Origin: Tessaracoccus palaemonis
Lineage (GTDB): Bacteria; Actinomycetota; Actinomycetes; Propionibacteriales; Propionibacteriaceae
Assembly (NCBI RefSeq): GCF_019316905.1
Contig: NZ_CP079216.1
Location: 124,001-188,000 of the forward strand
Length of the DNA: 64,000 nucleotides
Direction of reading: 5' to 3'
Both the position numbers and the translations under genes were made by a program. Below, one piece after another: positions 36,556 to 45,182 of this stretch. The stretch's first letter is position 1, and every line of letters begins with the position of its first letter. The notes under the pieces are model-generated. The model saw only the letters and a program-made list of their open reading frames with translations. It had not been told where the DNA came from and did no database searches.

Positions 36556-37187
36556 GACTCGTCGTCCTCCAGCTCGGGTGCCTCGTCGACGGGGAGTTTC
36601 TTCAGGCGTTCGGCCTCGGTGAGGCGCGCCAGTTCGGCCTCGAAAGCGACGATCTCGTCGCGTGAGCCGAACGCGTGCACGACCCGCGACTCGACGCGGT
36701 GCACCATCGCCTGGATGCGGGCGACGGGGTCGTCTCCGACGAGGTCGATGGCGTGCAGGTAGAGGCGACGCGGGTGCCGGACGACCTCCACCACGACGGT
36801 GCCCGGCACCAGGGAGATCACCTGGGCGACCTGCACCTGGTAGAGGTCGTGGTCGGAGGCGAGGTCGACGCGGATGATGCCGGCGTTCAGGTTCACCTTA
36901 CGCTCGAACGCCAGCTGCAGGATCCGCACCGAGGACACCACCAGGTCCTTCAGCAGGTGCGCGGCGAGGCTGATGAACCACAGCGGCCGGAAGCGGCCGC
37001 CCCAGTGGATCGGCGGGAGGGGGAACACGACGGTGATCAGGTACGCACACAGGATGCCGCCCACCACGATCATCGGCGTGATGCTCCCCCAGAGGATCAC
37101 CCAGACGACGGCCATCATCGCGACGGACAGGGGGCGGAAGCGGAACCGTCCCCAGCCGTGCCGCACGTCGTGCGTCTCGTCGCTCAT
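36552..37187 (-). CDS. mrpE: Mrp antiporter subunit E
   Basis: This 211-residue protein has two membrane helices near the N-terminus (about 20-50) and a cytoplasmic domain. It shows LPPIHWGGRFRPLW, LASDHDLYQVQVAQVISLVPGTVVVEV and LYLHAID, the usual MnhE/MrpE core. The C-terminal 60 residues are charged and longer than in Bacillus, as in other actinobacteria. Overlaps mrpD and mrpF by ATGA. Confidence 0.93.
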   Translation of the reverse strand: MSDETHDVRHGWGRFRFRPLSVAMMAVVWVILWGSITPMIVVGGILCAYLITVVFPLPPIHWGGRFRPLWFISLAAHLLKDLVVSSVRILQLAFERKVNLNAGIIRVDLASDHDLYQVQVAQVISLVPGTVVVEVVRHPRRLYLHAIDLVGDDPVARIQAMVHRVESRVVHAFGSRDEIVAFEAELARLTEAERLKKLPVDEAPELEDDES

Positions 37188-38731
37188 CGCAGACCCTCCG
37201 GCAGCACTGCCCTGACCAGGGACCCGTCGCGCAGTGCCTCCGCGGCGGCGGTCGTGTACTCGTAGAGCGGGCCGGCGAACACCGTCAGCGCGAGACCGAA
37301 CAGGATCAGGCCGATGGTCGCGCCCACCTGCAGCGGGGGCATCGGGCGCGTGTCGAGGCTCGCCCAGTCGGCGTCATCGTCGTACTCGTCGGGTCGGGTC
37401 TGCCGCTGCTCGGCGGGCGTCACGCCCCAGAACGCGCGGTTCCAGACCTTCGCCATCGCCATCAGGGTCAGCAGGCTCGTGAGCACGCTGCCCGCGACGA
37501 CGACCCAGGCCAGCGGCGTGCCGACCTCGGCACCGGCCTCCAGCAGACCCAGCTTGCCGATGAAGCCGCTCAGCGGCGGGATGCCGCCGAGGTTCATCGC
37601 CGGGATGAAGAACAGGAACGCCAGCAGCGGCGCGACCTTCAGCAGGCCGCCCAGCCCGTCGAGCGACGACGTGCCGCCGCGGCGCTCGATCAGCCCGGTG
37701 ACGAGGAACAGCGTCGCCTGGATGGTGATGTGGTGGGCCGTGTAGAAGATCGCGGCGGCCAGGCCGGCGGTGGTGCCGAGCGAGATGCCGAAGATCATGT
37801 AGCCGATGTGGCTGATCAGCGTGAAGGACAGCATTCGCTTGATCTCCACCTGGGCGATGGCGCCGAGGATGCCGATCACCATGGTCAGCAGCGCAGCGAC
37901 CATCAGCACGGTGTTGAGCTGCCCGTTCGGGAACAGCAGCGTCTCGGTGCGGATGATCGCATAGACGCCGACCTTCGTCAGCAGGCCCGCGAACACCGCG
38001 GTGACGGGCGCGGGCGCCGTCGGGTAGGAGTCGGGCAGCCAGCTCGACAGCGGGAACACGGCGGCCTTGATCGCGAACGTCACGATCAGCAGGACCTCGA
38101 GCAGCAGCTGCACGGGCTGCGTGAGCTCGGCCAGCCGCACCGACAGGTGGGCCATGTTCACCGTGCCCGTCGCCGCGTAGACGGCCGACAGCGAAATGAG
38201 GAACAGCGACGAGCTGAGCAGCGACACGATGACGTACGTCGTGCCCGCCCGCACGCGGTCCGCGGTGCCGCCGAGGGTCAGCAGCACATACGACGCGAAC
38301 AGCAGGATCTCGAAGCCGACGAACAGGTTGAACAGGTCGCCCGCGAGGAACGCGTTCGATACGCCCGCCATCAGCAGCAGGAACGTGGGGTGGAAGATCG
38401 ACACCGGGGTCTCGCGGCGGACCTCGTCTCGGTCCTGGCCGGTGGCGAACACGAGGACCGCGAGCGCCACGACGGAGGCGACGAGCAGCATCAGGGCGCT
38501 GAGCCGGTCGACGACCAGCGCTATGCCGAGGGGGGCGGCCCAGCCGCCGAGCCACAGCGCGAGCGGTCCGTTGGTGTTGGTGTACCACATGAACACCGCC
38601 GCGACCGCGACGATGCCGGACAGCGCGACGCCGGAGACGATGCGCTGCATGCGGGGGCGACGGGGAAGCGCGAGCGCGATGGCGGCGCCGAAGAAGGCCA
38701 GCAGGACCGGGACGGGGACGAGGTTGATCAT
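37184..38731 (-). CDS. mrpD: Mrp antiporter subunit D
   Basis: This 515-residue protein belongs to the complex I NuoN/MrpD antiporter-like family with 14 helices. It shows FVGFEILLFASYVLL with the key glutamate in helix 5, VFPLSSWLPDSYPTAPAPVTAVFAGLLTKVGVYA with the proton-channel lysines, and HHITIQATLFLVTG. It forms one of the proton or sodium channels. The C-terminal part is normal in length. Confidence 0.96.
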   Translation of the reverse strand: MINLVPVPVLLAFFGAAIALALPRRPRMQRIVSGVALSGIVAVAAVFMWYTNTNGPLALWLGGWAAPLGIALVVDRLSALMLLVASVVALAVLVFATGQDRDEVRRETPVSIFHPTFLLLMAGVSNAFLAGDLFNLFVGFEILLFASYVLLTLGGTADRVRAGTTYVIVSLLSSSLFLISLSAVYAATGTVNMAHLSVRLAELTQPVQLLLEVLLIVTFAIKAAVFPLSSWLPDSYPTAPAPVTAVFAGLLTKVGVYAIIRTETLLFPNGQLNTVLMVAALLTMVIGILGAIAQVEIKRMLSFTLISHIGYMIFGISLGTTAGLAAAIFYTAHHITIQATLFLVTGLIERRGGTSSLDGLGGLLKVAPLLAFLFFIPAMNLGGIPPLSGFIGKLGLLEAGAEVGTPLAWVVVAGSVLTSLLTLMAMAKVWNRAFWGVTPAEQRQTRPDEYDDDADWASLDTRPMPPLQVGATIGLILFGLALTVFAGPLYEYTTAAAEALRDGSLVRAVLPEGLR

Positions 38732-39153
38732 TCGCTCACCGAGTCCTCTCCCGAGTCGGAGAAGGTGGTGTCCTCGTAGCTCTCACTGGTGACGTCGGCA
38801 TCGGCGAGTTCGCGGATGCGGGCGTCCTCGACGTCGTCGGCCACCTCGTCGTGCCCGTGCAGCTGGAAGCTGCGGTACGCCAGCGCGAGCACGAAGCCGG
38901 CGACGGCCATGGTGATGACGATGGCGGTGAGCACCATGGCCTGCGGTAGCGGATCGGACATCTCCTTGGTGCTGAGCCCGATGATGGGGTCGGAGCCGGC
39001 CTCGCCGGCCGCCACCAGGAACAGCAGGTTCACGCCGTTGCTTGTCACGAGCACCCCGAGCAGGATGCGGGTCAGCGACCGCTCGAGCATCAGGTAGACG
39101 CCGGCCGCCACCAGGACGCCCGCGGTGATCGCGAGGACGAGATTTGCGCTCAT
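38728..39153 (-). CDS. mrpC: Mrp antiporter subunit C
   Basis: This 141-residue protein is homologous to NuoK. It has three helices and the LGVLVTSNGVNLLFLVA motif, DPLPQAMVLTAIVI included. An acidic C-terminal tail of about 40 residues (EVADDVEDARIRELADAD and further) extends beyond the usual end. Overlaps mrpA and mrpD by ATGA. Confidence 0.95.
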   Translation of the reverse strand: MSANLVLAITAGVLVAAGVYLMLERSLTRILLGVLVTSNGVNLLFLVAAGEAGSDPIIGLSTKEMSDPLPQAMVLTAIVITMAVAGFVLALAYRSFQLHGHDEVADDVEDARIRELADADVTSESYEDTTFSDSGEDSVSE

Positions 39154-42053
39154 GCGCGGCTCCTGTCCCGGCCAGGGAGGGCCTTGGTGGAGTCGGGGAT
39201 CGGCATCGGGGCGGTCTCCTCGCTGGCGTGCTGGTCGATGCCGGAGCCGAGCGAGCGCGCGATGTCGAGCAGCATGCCGACGACGACGAGGTAGACGCCG
39301 ATGTCGAAGATCGTGGAGCTGACCAGATGCAGCTCGCCGAGCACCGGGACGTTGAGGTGCATGTCGTAGCTCTGCAGGATGACACCGCCGAACAGGACGG
39401 GCGTGACCGCGGCGAAGAGCGCGAGCAGCAGGCCCCCGCCCAGCAGGCGGCCCGCGTCGAACGGCGCGGCCTCGTCGAGTTCGTAGCGGCCGGCTGCGAG
39501 GTAGCGGATCATCAGTGCCATGCCGGCGACCAGGCCGCCGGCGAAGCCGCCGCCCGGGTAGTTGTGCCCGGCGAACAGCAGGTAGACGGACACGATGATC
39601 ATCGGCCCGAACAGCACGCGGGTGACGACCTCGAAGACGACGGAGCGCACCATGGGCGACAGCGTCTGCCCCGCGCGCAGCCACACGCCGGGGGCGTTGT
39701 CGGCCTGCGGCTCGTCCTGGCGCGTCTCGAAGGCCGTGCTGGTGCGCTCGACGTCGCGGGTGCGGGTCCGCAGGAAGATCAGCGACGCGATGCCCGTCGC
39801 GGCGATGACCAGCACCGAGATCTCGCCGAAGGTGTCCCAGGCGCGGATGTCGACCAGCGCCACGTTGACGATGTTCTTGCCGTAGCCGAAATCGTAGGCC
39901 GCCTGTTCCCACCCGTCGGACACGGGGGCCGCGACCCGGGAGCCGGCCGCGACGAGAGAGATCAGCGTGACGACGGTGCCCGTCGCGACGGCGACCAGCA
40001 CCCGCCACCAGCGGGTGGAACTGAGCGGGCGGTTGGTGAAGTAGCGCGGCAGCTTGCGGACCGCGAGCACGAACACGACGAGCGTCACGGTCTCGATGAG
40101 CACCTGCGTCAGGGCCAGGTCCGGGGCGCCGCCCATCGCGAACAGCAGGGCCAGCCCGTAGCCCGTCACGCCGACGAGCAGCACCGCGCGGATGCGGCCG
40201 CGGGAGGCGGCGGCGAGGAAGGCGGCGATCATCATGACGGCGGCGATCAGCATCTGCGGCCAGTCGTCGAAGCCGCGGTAGGACGGCCAGACGCGGATCC
40301 GCAGCATCGCGTAGGTGGTCATCGCGACGAGCGTCACCAGGATGGTGCCGAGGTAGATCGACAGCGAGCCGCGCTGGAACCGCGCGGTCACCTCGACGGC
40401 GATGCGGTCGATCGCCTTCATGGAGCGGTGGTAGAAGCTCTCGGCCGTCGGGGTCTTCGGGAACGTCGACTGGATGCCGGTGATCTGGGTGCGGAAGACG
40501 AACAGCGTGATGCCGGCCACGAGCACGATCGCCGACATCGCCAGCGGCATGGAGAACCCGTGCCACAGCGCGAAGCCGTGGCTCTCCTTGCCGGTTGCGA
40601 CGGTCGCGGCGTAGGGCTGCAGCAGGTCGGTGAGCTGGTGTCCGAGGAAGCCGAGCACCAGGCCTGCGGCGCCGAGCAGCATCGGGACGGCGCCCATGCC
40701 GAGAGCCGGCCGGTGCCAGGTCAGCACGGGGGCCCCGTCCTTCGCGGCGAAGGCGCCCCACCACCAGCGCAGCGAATAGGCCACCGTCAGCGCGGAGCCG
40801 AACATCACGGCGATGCCCAGCGCCGCGCCGGCGAGCGGTGTGACCTCGTACACGTCGCCCGTGACGAGGTACACGACCGACTCGAAGGCCGCCTCCTTGG
40901 TGAGGAAGCCGACCAGCGGGGGCATGCCCGCCATCGACAGCGCGGCGAGCCCGCCGAGGATCGCCAGCCACGGGACGCGGTAGCCGACGCCGTTCAGCTC
41001 GCGGAGGTCGCGCGTGCCGGCGGAGTGGTCGATCACGCCGACGATCATGAACAGCGTCGACTTGAACAGTGCGTGCGCGATGACGGTGCCGAGGCCGGCC
41101 AGCGCGGCCGCCTCGGTGCCGATGCCCAGCAGCATCACCATGAAGCCGAGCTGCGAGACGGTGCCGTAGGCGAGCAGGAGCTTGAGGTCGGTCTGACGCA
41201 GCGCCCGCCAGCCGCCGATGATCATCGTTGCCGTGCCCAGCAGCATCACGACGGGACGCCAGAGCCCCAGGCCCGCGAAGGCGGGGGCCAGCAGCGCGAC
41301 GAGGTAGACGCCGGCCTTCACCATGGCGGCCGCGTGCAGGTAGGCGGAGATGGGCGTCGGGGCGGCCATCGCGCCCGGCAGCCAGAAGTGGAACGGGGCC
41401 AGCGCGGACTTGCTGAGCGCGCCGACGAGCATCAGCAGCGAGCCGACGGCGGCCAGGGTGCCGGCCGGCGGGTCGGCCAGGATCAGCTCGAGCGACAGCG
41501 AGCCGGAGGCCTGCCAGATGGCGACGATCCCGACCAGCATCGCGAGGCCGCCCGTCGTGGTGACGATCAGCGCGGTCTGCGCGGCGCCGCGGTTGGCGCG
41601 GCGGCTGGGGTCGTGGCCGATCAGCAGGTAGGAGAAGATCGTCGTCATCTCCCAGAAGATGAACAGCACGACGAGGTTGTCAGCCGTGACAAGGCCGAGC
41701 ATCGCGCCGGCGAACATCGTCAGGATCGCGGCGGAGCGGCCGGACCTGATGCCGTCGAAGTACCAGCGGCTGTAGAGCAGCACGAGGGCGCCGATCCAGG
41801 TCACGATCATCCCGAGGACCCACTGCAGCAGGCCGATCCGGACGCTCAGCTCGACGCCGAGGGTCGGGATCCACTGGTAGTGCTCCGTGTACGCCTCGCC
41901 GCGCATGATCGCGGGGGTCAGCGTCGTCAGCCAGATGGCGGCGGCCAGCGGTGCGACGAGCAGCAGGTAGTAGACGCGGGAGCTGATCCTCTTGACCAGG
42001 AGGGGGGTGAGCGCGCCAAGGACCGCGTGGACGGCGATCAAGGCATACAGCAC
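39150..42053 (-). CDS. mrpA: Mrp antiporter subunit A fused to subunit B
   Basis: This 967-residue protein combines an MrpA/NuoL-like antiporter part with MrpB. The first 770 residues show IFWEMTTIFSYLLIGHD with the key glutamate, FHFWLPGAMAAPTPISAYLHAAAMVKAGVYL with channel lysine, and TKEAAFES, followed by the MrpA-specific DUF4040-type helices. The last 180 residues (VFEVVTRVLFGPMIIVSVYLLFAGHNYPGGGFAGGL onward) are the MrpB domain. A, B fusion is normal in actinobacteria, so no subunit is missing. The complex exports sodium or other cations for protons and supports pH and salt homeostasis. Start GTG 42053 follows AAGGGA. Confidence 0.95.
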   Translation of the reverse strand: MLYALIAVHAVLGALTPLLVKRISSRVYYLLLVAPLAAAIWLTTLTPAIMRGEAYTEHYQWIPTLGVELSVRIGLLQWVLGMIVTWIGALVLLYSRWYFDGIRSGRSAAILTMFAGAMLGLVTADNLVVLFIFWEMTTIFSYLLIGHDPSRRANRGAAQTALIVTTTGGLAMLVGIVAIWQASGSLSLELILADPPAGTLAAVGSLLMLVGALSKSALAPFHFWLPGAMAAPTPISAYLHAAAMVKAGVYLVALLAPAFAGLGLWRPVVMLLGTATMIIGGWRALRQTDLKLLLAYGTVSQLGFMVMLLGIGTEAAALAGLGTVIAHALFKSTLFMIVGVIDHSAGTRDLRELNGVGYRVPWLAILGGLAALSMAGMPPLVGFLTKEAAFESVVYLVTGDVYEVTPLAGAALGIAVMFGSALTVAYSLRWWWGAFAAKDGAPVLTWHRPALGMGAVPMLLGAAGLVLGFLGHQLTDLLQPYAATVATGKESHGFALWHGFSMPLAMSAIVLVAGITLFVFRTQITGIQSTFPKTPTAESFYHRSMKAIDRIAVEVTARFQRGSLSIYLGTILVTLVAMTTYAMLRIRVWPSYRGFDDWPQMLIAAVMMIAAFLAAASRGRIRAVLLVGVTGYGLALLFAMGGAPDLALTQVLIETVTLVVFVLAVRKLPRYFTNRPLSSTRWWRVLVAVATGTVVTLISLVAAGSRVAAPVSDGWEQAAYDFGYGKNIVNVALVDIRAWDTFGEISVLVIAATGIASLIFLRTRTRDVERTSTAFETRQDEPQADNAPGVWLRAGQTLSPMVRSVVFEVVTRVLFGPMIIVSVYLLFAGHNYPGGGFAGGLVAGMALMIRYLAAGRYELDEAAPFDAGRLLGGGLLLALFAAVTPVLFGGVILQSYDMHLNVPVLGELHLVSSTIFDIGVYLVVVGMLLDIARSLGSGIDQHASEETAPMPIPDSTKALPGRDRSRA

Positions 42054-42154
42054 GCCAGAATCCCTTCGTCGGACGGGGTCGTGGTGGCGAGCCTCACTCT
42101 ACCGGCTGACGGAAATGCGGTGCCTCCCCCGCGCCGGACCGGCCGCCCTGGGCT

Positions 42155-42239
42155 GCGATGAGCACGACACACTTGTCATCGCGATGTGACCGTTCAGATC
42201 CGACGATTACGGCGACGAGCAGGAGGATGTGCTCATCGC
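42155..42239 (-). repeat. 85-bp inverted-end repeat, copy 3 (minus orientation)
   Basis: Ends and arms match copies 1 and 2; the central 35 bases differ. It lies between mrpA and nfo. Confidence 0.8.
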
Positions 42240-42279
42240 GGCATCCCGCCCGACGGGTCGCCGACCCCGGCCGACGGTG

Positions 42280-43077
42280 TCAGCCGAGCCGCGCCGCCAG
42301 CCATGCGAAGTCGGCGACGTGCTCCGGCACCCCGCCGGGGGTCTCCAGGATCGTCGTCGTCGCGGCGTCCGAGACGATGCCCGCCAGCGCGTCGTGGTCG
42401 ACGAACCCGTTGCCCAGGTTCGCGTGTCGATCGCGGCCGCTGTCGAACTCGTCGCGCGAGTCGTTGCAGTGCACGACGTCGACGCGGCCCGTAATGTCGC
42501 GGACCCGGCCGACGAGGCCGTCCAGCTCCAGTCCGCCGGCGTGCGCGTGGCACGTGTCGAGGCAGAAGCCGACCTGCCCGAGGTTCTCCGATCCGTCGAG
42601 CGCGTCCCAGAGCCGGCCGATGGAGTCCAGGTGGCGGGTCATGGCCTTGGTGCCGCCGGCGGTGTTCTCGATGAAGATCGGCACGGGCAGGTCGAGTCCG
42701 TCGACGCACTTGCGCCAGTTGGCGTAGCCGACGGCCTGGTCCTCGTCGGCCGTGACGTGGCCGCCGTGCACGACGACGCCCAGCGCGCCCACCGCGGCCG
42801 CCTCCGTCACCGTCTGCTGCAGCAGCTTGCGCGACGGGATGCGGATCCGGTTGTTCGTCGACGCCACGTTGATCACGTACGGCGAATGCACGACGATGCC
42901 GACGCCCGCAGCCTCCGCGGCCGACTTCAGCGCCTCCGCGCCACCCGGGTACAGCGTCGCGGGCTTCTTCCAGCTCTGCGGGTCGCCGAGGAAGATCTGC
43001 ACGGCGTCGCCGCCCATGGCGGCCGCCTCCGTCAACGGGTCGGTGGAGTCAACGTGGGCGCCGAGTCGGATCGTCAT
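42280..43077 (-). CDS. nfo: Deoxyribonuclease IV (AP endonuclease)
   Basis: This 265-residue TIM-barrel enzyme has the metal-ligand motifs of endonuclease IV: VVHSPYVINVAS, VVVHGGHV, IENTAGG, CLDTCHAHAGG, VVHCNDSRDEFDSGRDRHANLGNG and a final ETPGG. It cuts the DNA backbone at abasic sites in base excision repair with three zinc ions. All ligands are present. Start ATG 43077 is leaderless, 7 bases after TAGGCT. Confidence 0.96.
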   Translation of the reverse strand: MTIRLGAHVDSTDPLTEAAAMGGDAVQIFLGDPQSWKKPATLYPGGAEALKSAAEAAGVGIVVHSPYVINVASTNNRIRIPSRKLLQQTVTEAAAVGALGVVVHGGHVTADEDQAVGYANWRKCVDGLDLPVPIFIENTAGGTKAMTRHLDSIGRLWDALDGSENLGQVGFCLDTCHAHAGGLELDGLVGRVRDITGRVDVVHCNDSRDEFDSGRDRHANLGNGFVDHDALAGIVSDAATTTILETPGGVPEHVADFAWLAARLG

Positions 43078-43084
43078 GCCGCCG

Positions 43085-43090
43085 AGCCTA
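43085..43090 (-). promoter_or_regulatory. -10 box of nfo
   Basis: TAGGCT on the minus strand, 7 bases before ATG 43077. The 16 bases from -10 to start codon are identical to those of sdaA (59144-59159). Confidence 0.6.
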
Positions 43091-43143
43091 GAGCGTCGGC
43101 CCACCCTGGGCGAGGCGAACGTCCGACGGCGCGAGGTCGGGTC

Positions 43144-43260
43144 TCACGATCGCAGGGCGTCGACGGGTTCGAGACGCGAGGCGCGCAGGGCGGGGTAGAT
43201 GCCCGCCAGGGTGCCAGCTGCCAGTCCGATCAGCGGCCCCAGATCATAGCTGTCAAATGC
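43144..43260 (-). pseudogene. 3' stump of a MacB/FtsX-type ABC permease
   Basis: On the minus strand the last 38 codons read ...GPLIGLAAGTLAG, then IYPALRASRLEPVDALRS, then TGA (43146-43144). This is the classic C-terminus of a MacB/FtsX permease, where the last helix is followed by Y-P-A-x-x-A-x-x-x-x-P-x-x-A-L. Nothing upstream encodes the rest: 9 bases further lies the ACTTTCGT motif. A deletion seems to have joined the promoter region of an ABC operon to the final codons of its permease gene, removing the ATPase and about 95% of the permease. Confidence 0.75.
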
Positions 43261-43268
43261 CGCGTGGT

Positions 43269-43276
43269 ACGAAAGT
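43269..43276 (-). promoter_or_regulatory. ACTTTCGT activator motif, third copy (orphaned)
   Basis: On the minus strand ACTTTCGTACCA matches the consensus ACTTTCGTNYCA of the sites at 3868 and 45130. No CATCAT box lies at the expected 41 bases because the permease stump begins first. It was probably the control site of the deleted ABC operon. Confidence 0.6.
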
Positions 43277-43387
43277 GCCATAAGCCAGAATGATCGGATG
43301 GTTCCGAGCATTTCGCGGCCTGCGAATTGCGGGTGTTTCGCAAACCATGATGAGTTCGGAGGGGCTCTTGCCGGCGGCTTTCGAGAG

Positions 43388-43999
43388 TCAGATGGTCCAG
43401 TCGACCGCGATGCCCATCAGCCGCGGGCGGGAATGGACGCCGACGCGTCGCGCCATGGCCCCGACGCGCTTCTTGACGGTCGACTCGGAGATCTCCAGGG
43501 CCTCGGCGATCTCGTGGTAGCCGAATCCCTCCATCACGAGGCGCAGGATCTCCCTGTCCATGCCGTCCGTGACGACGGAGGCCGGCGCGGGGGTGCGCGT
43601 CGTCTCGCGCAGGGTGGCGACGCTCTCGGGGGAGTTGACGAACACCCCGGCCAGGGCGGCCCGGATGGACGCGACGAGCGCGCCGACGGGCAGGTCCTTG
43701 TGCAGGAAGCCGTTGACCCCGGCCGCGACGGCCTCGCTGAGGGTGACGGTGCTCAGGCTTGTGAGCAGCAGCACCGCCGGCGGGGCCGGGCGGGCCTTGA
43801 TGCGGCGGGCCGTCTCCAGCCCGTCCATGCCGGGCATGCGGATGTCGATCAGCCAGACGTCGACGGGCGCGTCGACCTCGAGGGCCGACTCGCCATCCGC
43901 CACCGTCGCCGCGACGGCGAAGCCGTCGGCCTGTTCGAGGGCCTGTCGCAGGTAGTCGAGGACGATCAGCTCGTCGTCGCAGATTCCCACCCGGATCAT
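43388..43999 (-). CDS. LuxR-type response regulator, system 2
   Basis: This 203-residue protein is a close paralogue of the regulator at 2105-2731. The receiver has D8-D9, phospho-acceptor D52 in WLIDIRMP, T80 and K101. The helix-turn-helix ends with TVKKRVGAMARRVGV and SRPRLM, where the paralogue has TVKRRVGVMARRAGV and SRPRLM. Such conservation predicts the same target, ACTTTCGTNYCA. ATG 43999 overlaps the kinase stop by ATGA. Downstream, about 110 bases without a gene lead to the orphan operator and permease stump. Confidence 0.9.
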   Translation of the reverse strand: MIRVGICDDELIVLDYLRQALEQADGFAVAATVADGESALEVDAPVDVWLIDIRMPGMDGLETARRIKARPAPPAVLLLTSLSTVTLSEAVAAGVNGFLHKDLPVGALVASIRAALAGVFVNSPESVATLRETTRTPAPASVVTDGMDREILRLVMEGFGYHEIAEALEISESTVKKRVGAMARRVGVHSRPRLMGIAVDWTI

Positions 44000-45072
44000 G
44001 AGCCGTCTCCCGTCAGGGGCAATGAGACCGAGCAGGTCCAGTCGCAGATGGTGTGACTCTGGTCGACGTGGCCGCCGACCGCCCTGGCCGACTGCGAGAT
44101 GCTGACCGTCCCCAGGCCCGCCACGATGGGCCCGTCGGTGCGCTCGTTGGTGATGATGAAGTCGAAGGACTCGTCGGTCTTCTCCGCAGACAGGTGCCAG
44201 CGGCCCTTGCGCCTGCCGTGCTGGGACACGTTGAAGAGGGCCTCGGTGAGGATGCGGCCGGCGGCGGCGTCGATGCTGGCGGGCAGCGTCGGCGACAGGT
44301 CGCCCTCGACCCGGCCGTGGAAGTTGGCCCTCTCGAGCCGGGCCGTTCCCGACCGCAGGGCGCCGGCGAACGTGACGGCCGGGGCGTCGGGTCTCCCGGA
44401 CGAGAGGTATCCGACGGTGCTGCGGAGCGCGACACCGGCGGCCCGGGCCCGGTCCGCGATGGCGGAGAGCGACTCGGCGGTGGCACCGTCGAGCTTCGCC
44501 CGCTCGGCCTCCATCGCGATGATGGTCAGGTCCTTCGCCACGAGGTCGTGCAGGTCGATCGCGGCCTGCAGGCGCACTGCCTTCGACTCCTGCTCGGCGA
44601 GGTCCGCAGCGTGCCGGGATGCCGCGTACAGCCCGAGGCCGACGATCAGCATGAAGGCATCGAGCGTGCCCCAGGTGAACAGCGCCTGCCACAGGACGTC
44701 CTCCTCCGTGATGCTGGCGCGGTACGTCGCCGCGACGGACGACGCGAAGATGACGCTGAAGGAGACGGCGGCCAGCGGCCACCGGCCCAACCTCATCAGG
44801 CTCACCACGACGCACATGAGCGTCATCGGCCAGAGCCCGAACTGGTCCGCGTCGAAGGCCAGGCCGGCTAGGGCAACGGCGATGCCCATCGCCGCGCCCC
44901 ACTGTGGGCGCCACCCCGTCAGCGCGACGGCTGCCGCGGCCAGCACGTCGATCACGACGAGATGCGGCTCGTCGATCCTCGCCCCGTCGTTGGCGATGAA
45001 GGTGGCCGTCAGGAAGAACGCGGCGAGGATCAACTCGAGCGCGCCGTTCGCGAGGGCCCTGATCCAGATCAC
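43996..45072 (-). CDS. Sensor histidine kinase (HisKA_3 family), system 2
   Basis: This 358-residue kinase has six hydrophobic segments before residue 152, the phospho-acceptor H175 in LHDLVAKDLT and the N-box EALFNVSQHG. It is closely similar to kinase 1 (GALELILAA, FGLWPMTLMC and SLMR are shared), with short external loops as expected for a peptide or membrane signal. Start GTG 45072 is leaderless. It is transcribed away from the secreted-peptide gene, whose promoter lies 58 bases from this start. The peptide may be its signal or its regulated output. Confidence 0.9.
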   Translation of the reverse strand: MIWIRALANGALELILAAFFLTATFIANDGARIDEPHLVVIDVLAAAAVALTGWRPQWGAAMGIAVALAGLAFDADQFGLWPMTLMCVVVSLMRLGRWPLAAVSFSVIFASSVAATYRASITEEDVLWQALFTWGTLDAFMLIVGLGLYAASRHAADLAEQESKAVRLQAAIDLHDLVAKDLTIIAMEAERAKLDGATAESLSAIADRARAAGVALRSTVGYLSSGRPDAPAVTFAGALRSGTARLERANFHGRVEGDLSPTLPASIDAAAGRILTEALFNVSQHGRRKGRWHLSAEKTDESFDFIITNERTDGPIVAGLGTVSISQSARAVGGHVDQSHTICDWTCSVSLPLTGDGS

Positions 45073-45078
45073 GTCAGC

Positions 45079-45084
45079 AGACTA
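45079..45084 (-). promoter_or_regulatory. -10 box of the kinase 2 operon
   Basis: TAGTCT on the minus strand, 6 bases before GTG 45072, the same geometry as for kinase 1. Confidence 0.6.
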
Positions 45085-45129
45085 GGGGGACGGGAACATC
45101 GCGGCCAGCGGGTGTCGCCAGGTGGAGGT

Positions 45130-45176
45130 ACTTTCGTGCCATGCCTCTGGCGATGGTCCCCGGGCGGCAGCATCAT
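45130..45176 (+). promoter_or_regulatory. Predicted activator site (ACTTTCGT) plus -10 (CATCAT) of the peptide gene
   Basis: ACTTTCGT at 45130-45137 and CATCAT at 45171-45176 are 41 bases apart, exactly as before the ABC operon at 3868-3914. CATCAT is 6 bases before ATG 45183, so the transcript should be leaderless. Confidence 0.65.
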
Positions 45177-45182
45177 TCGCAC

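Noticed and set aside
43276-43387. Possible small protein between response regulator 2 and the permease stump
   Set aside because: A short frame starting ATG near 43344 (minus strand) runs through the operator motif and lacks a ribosome site or signal peptide.
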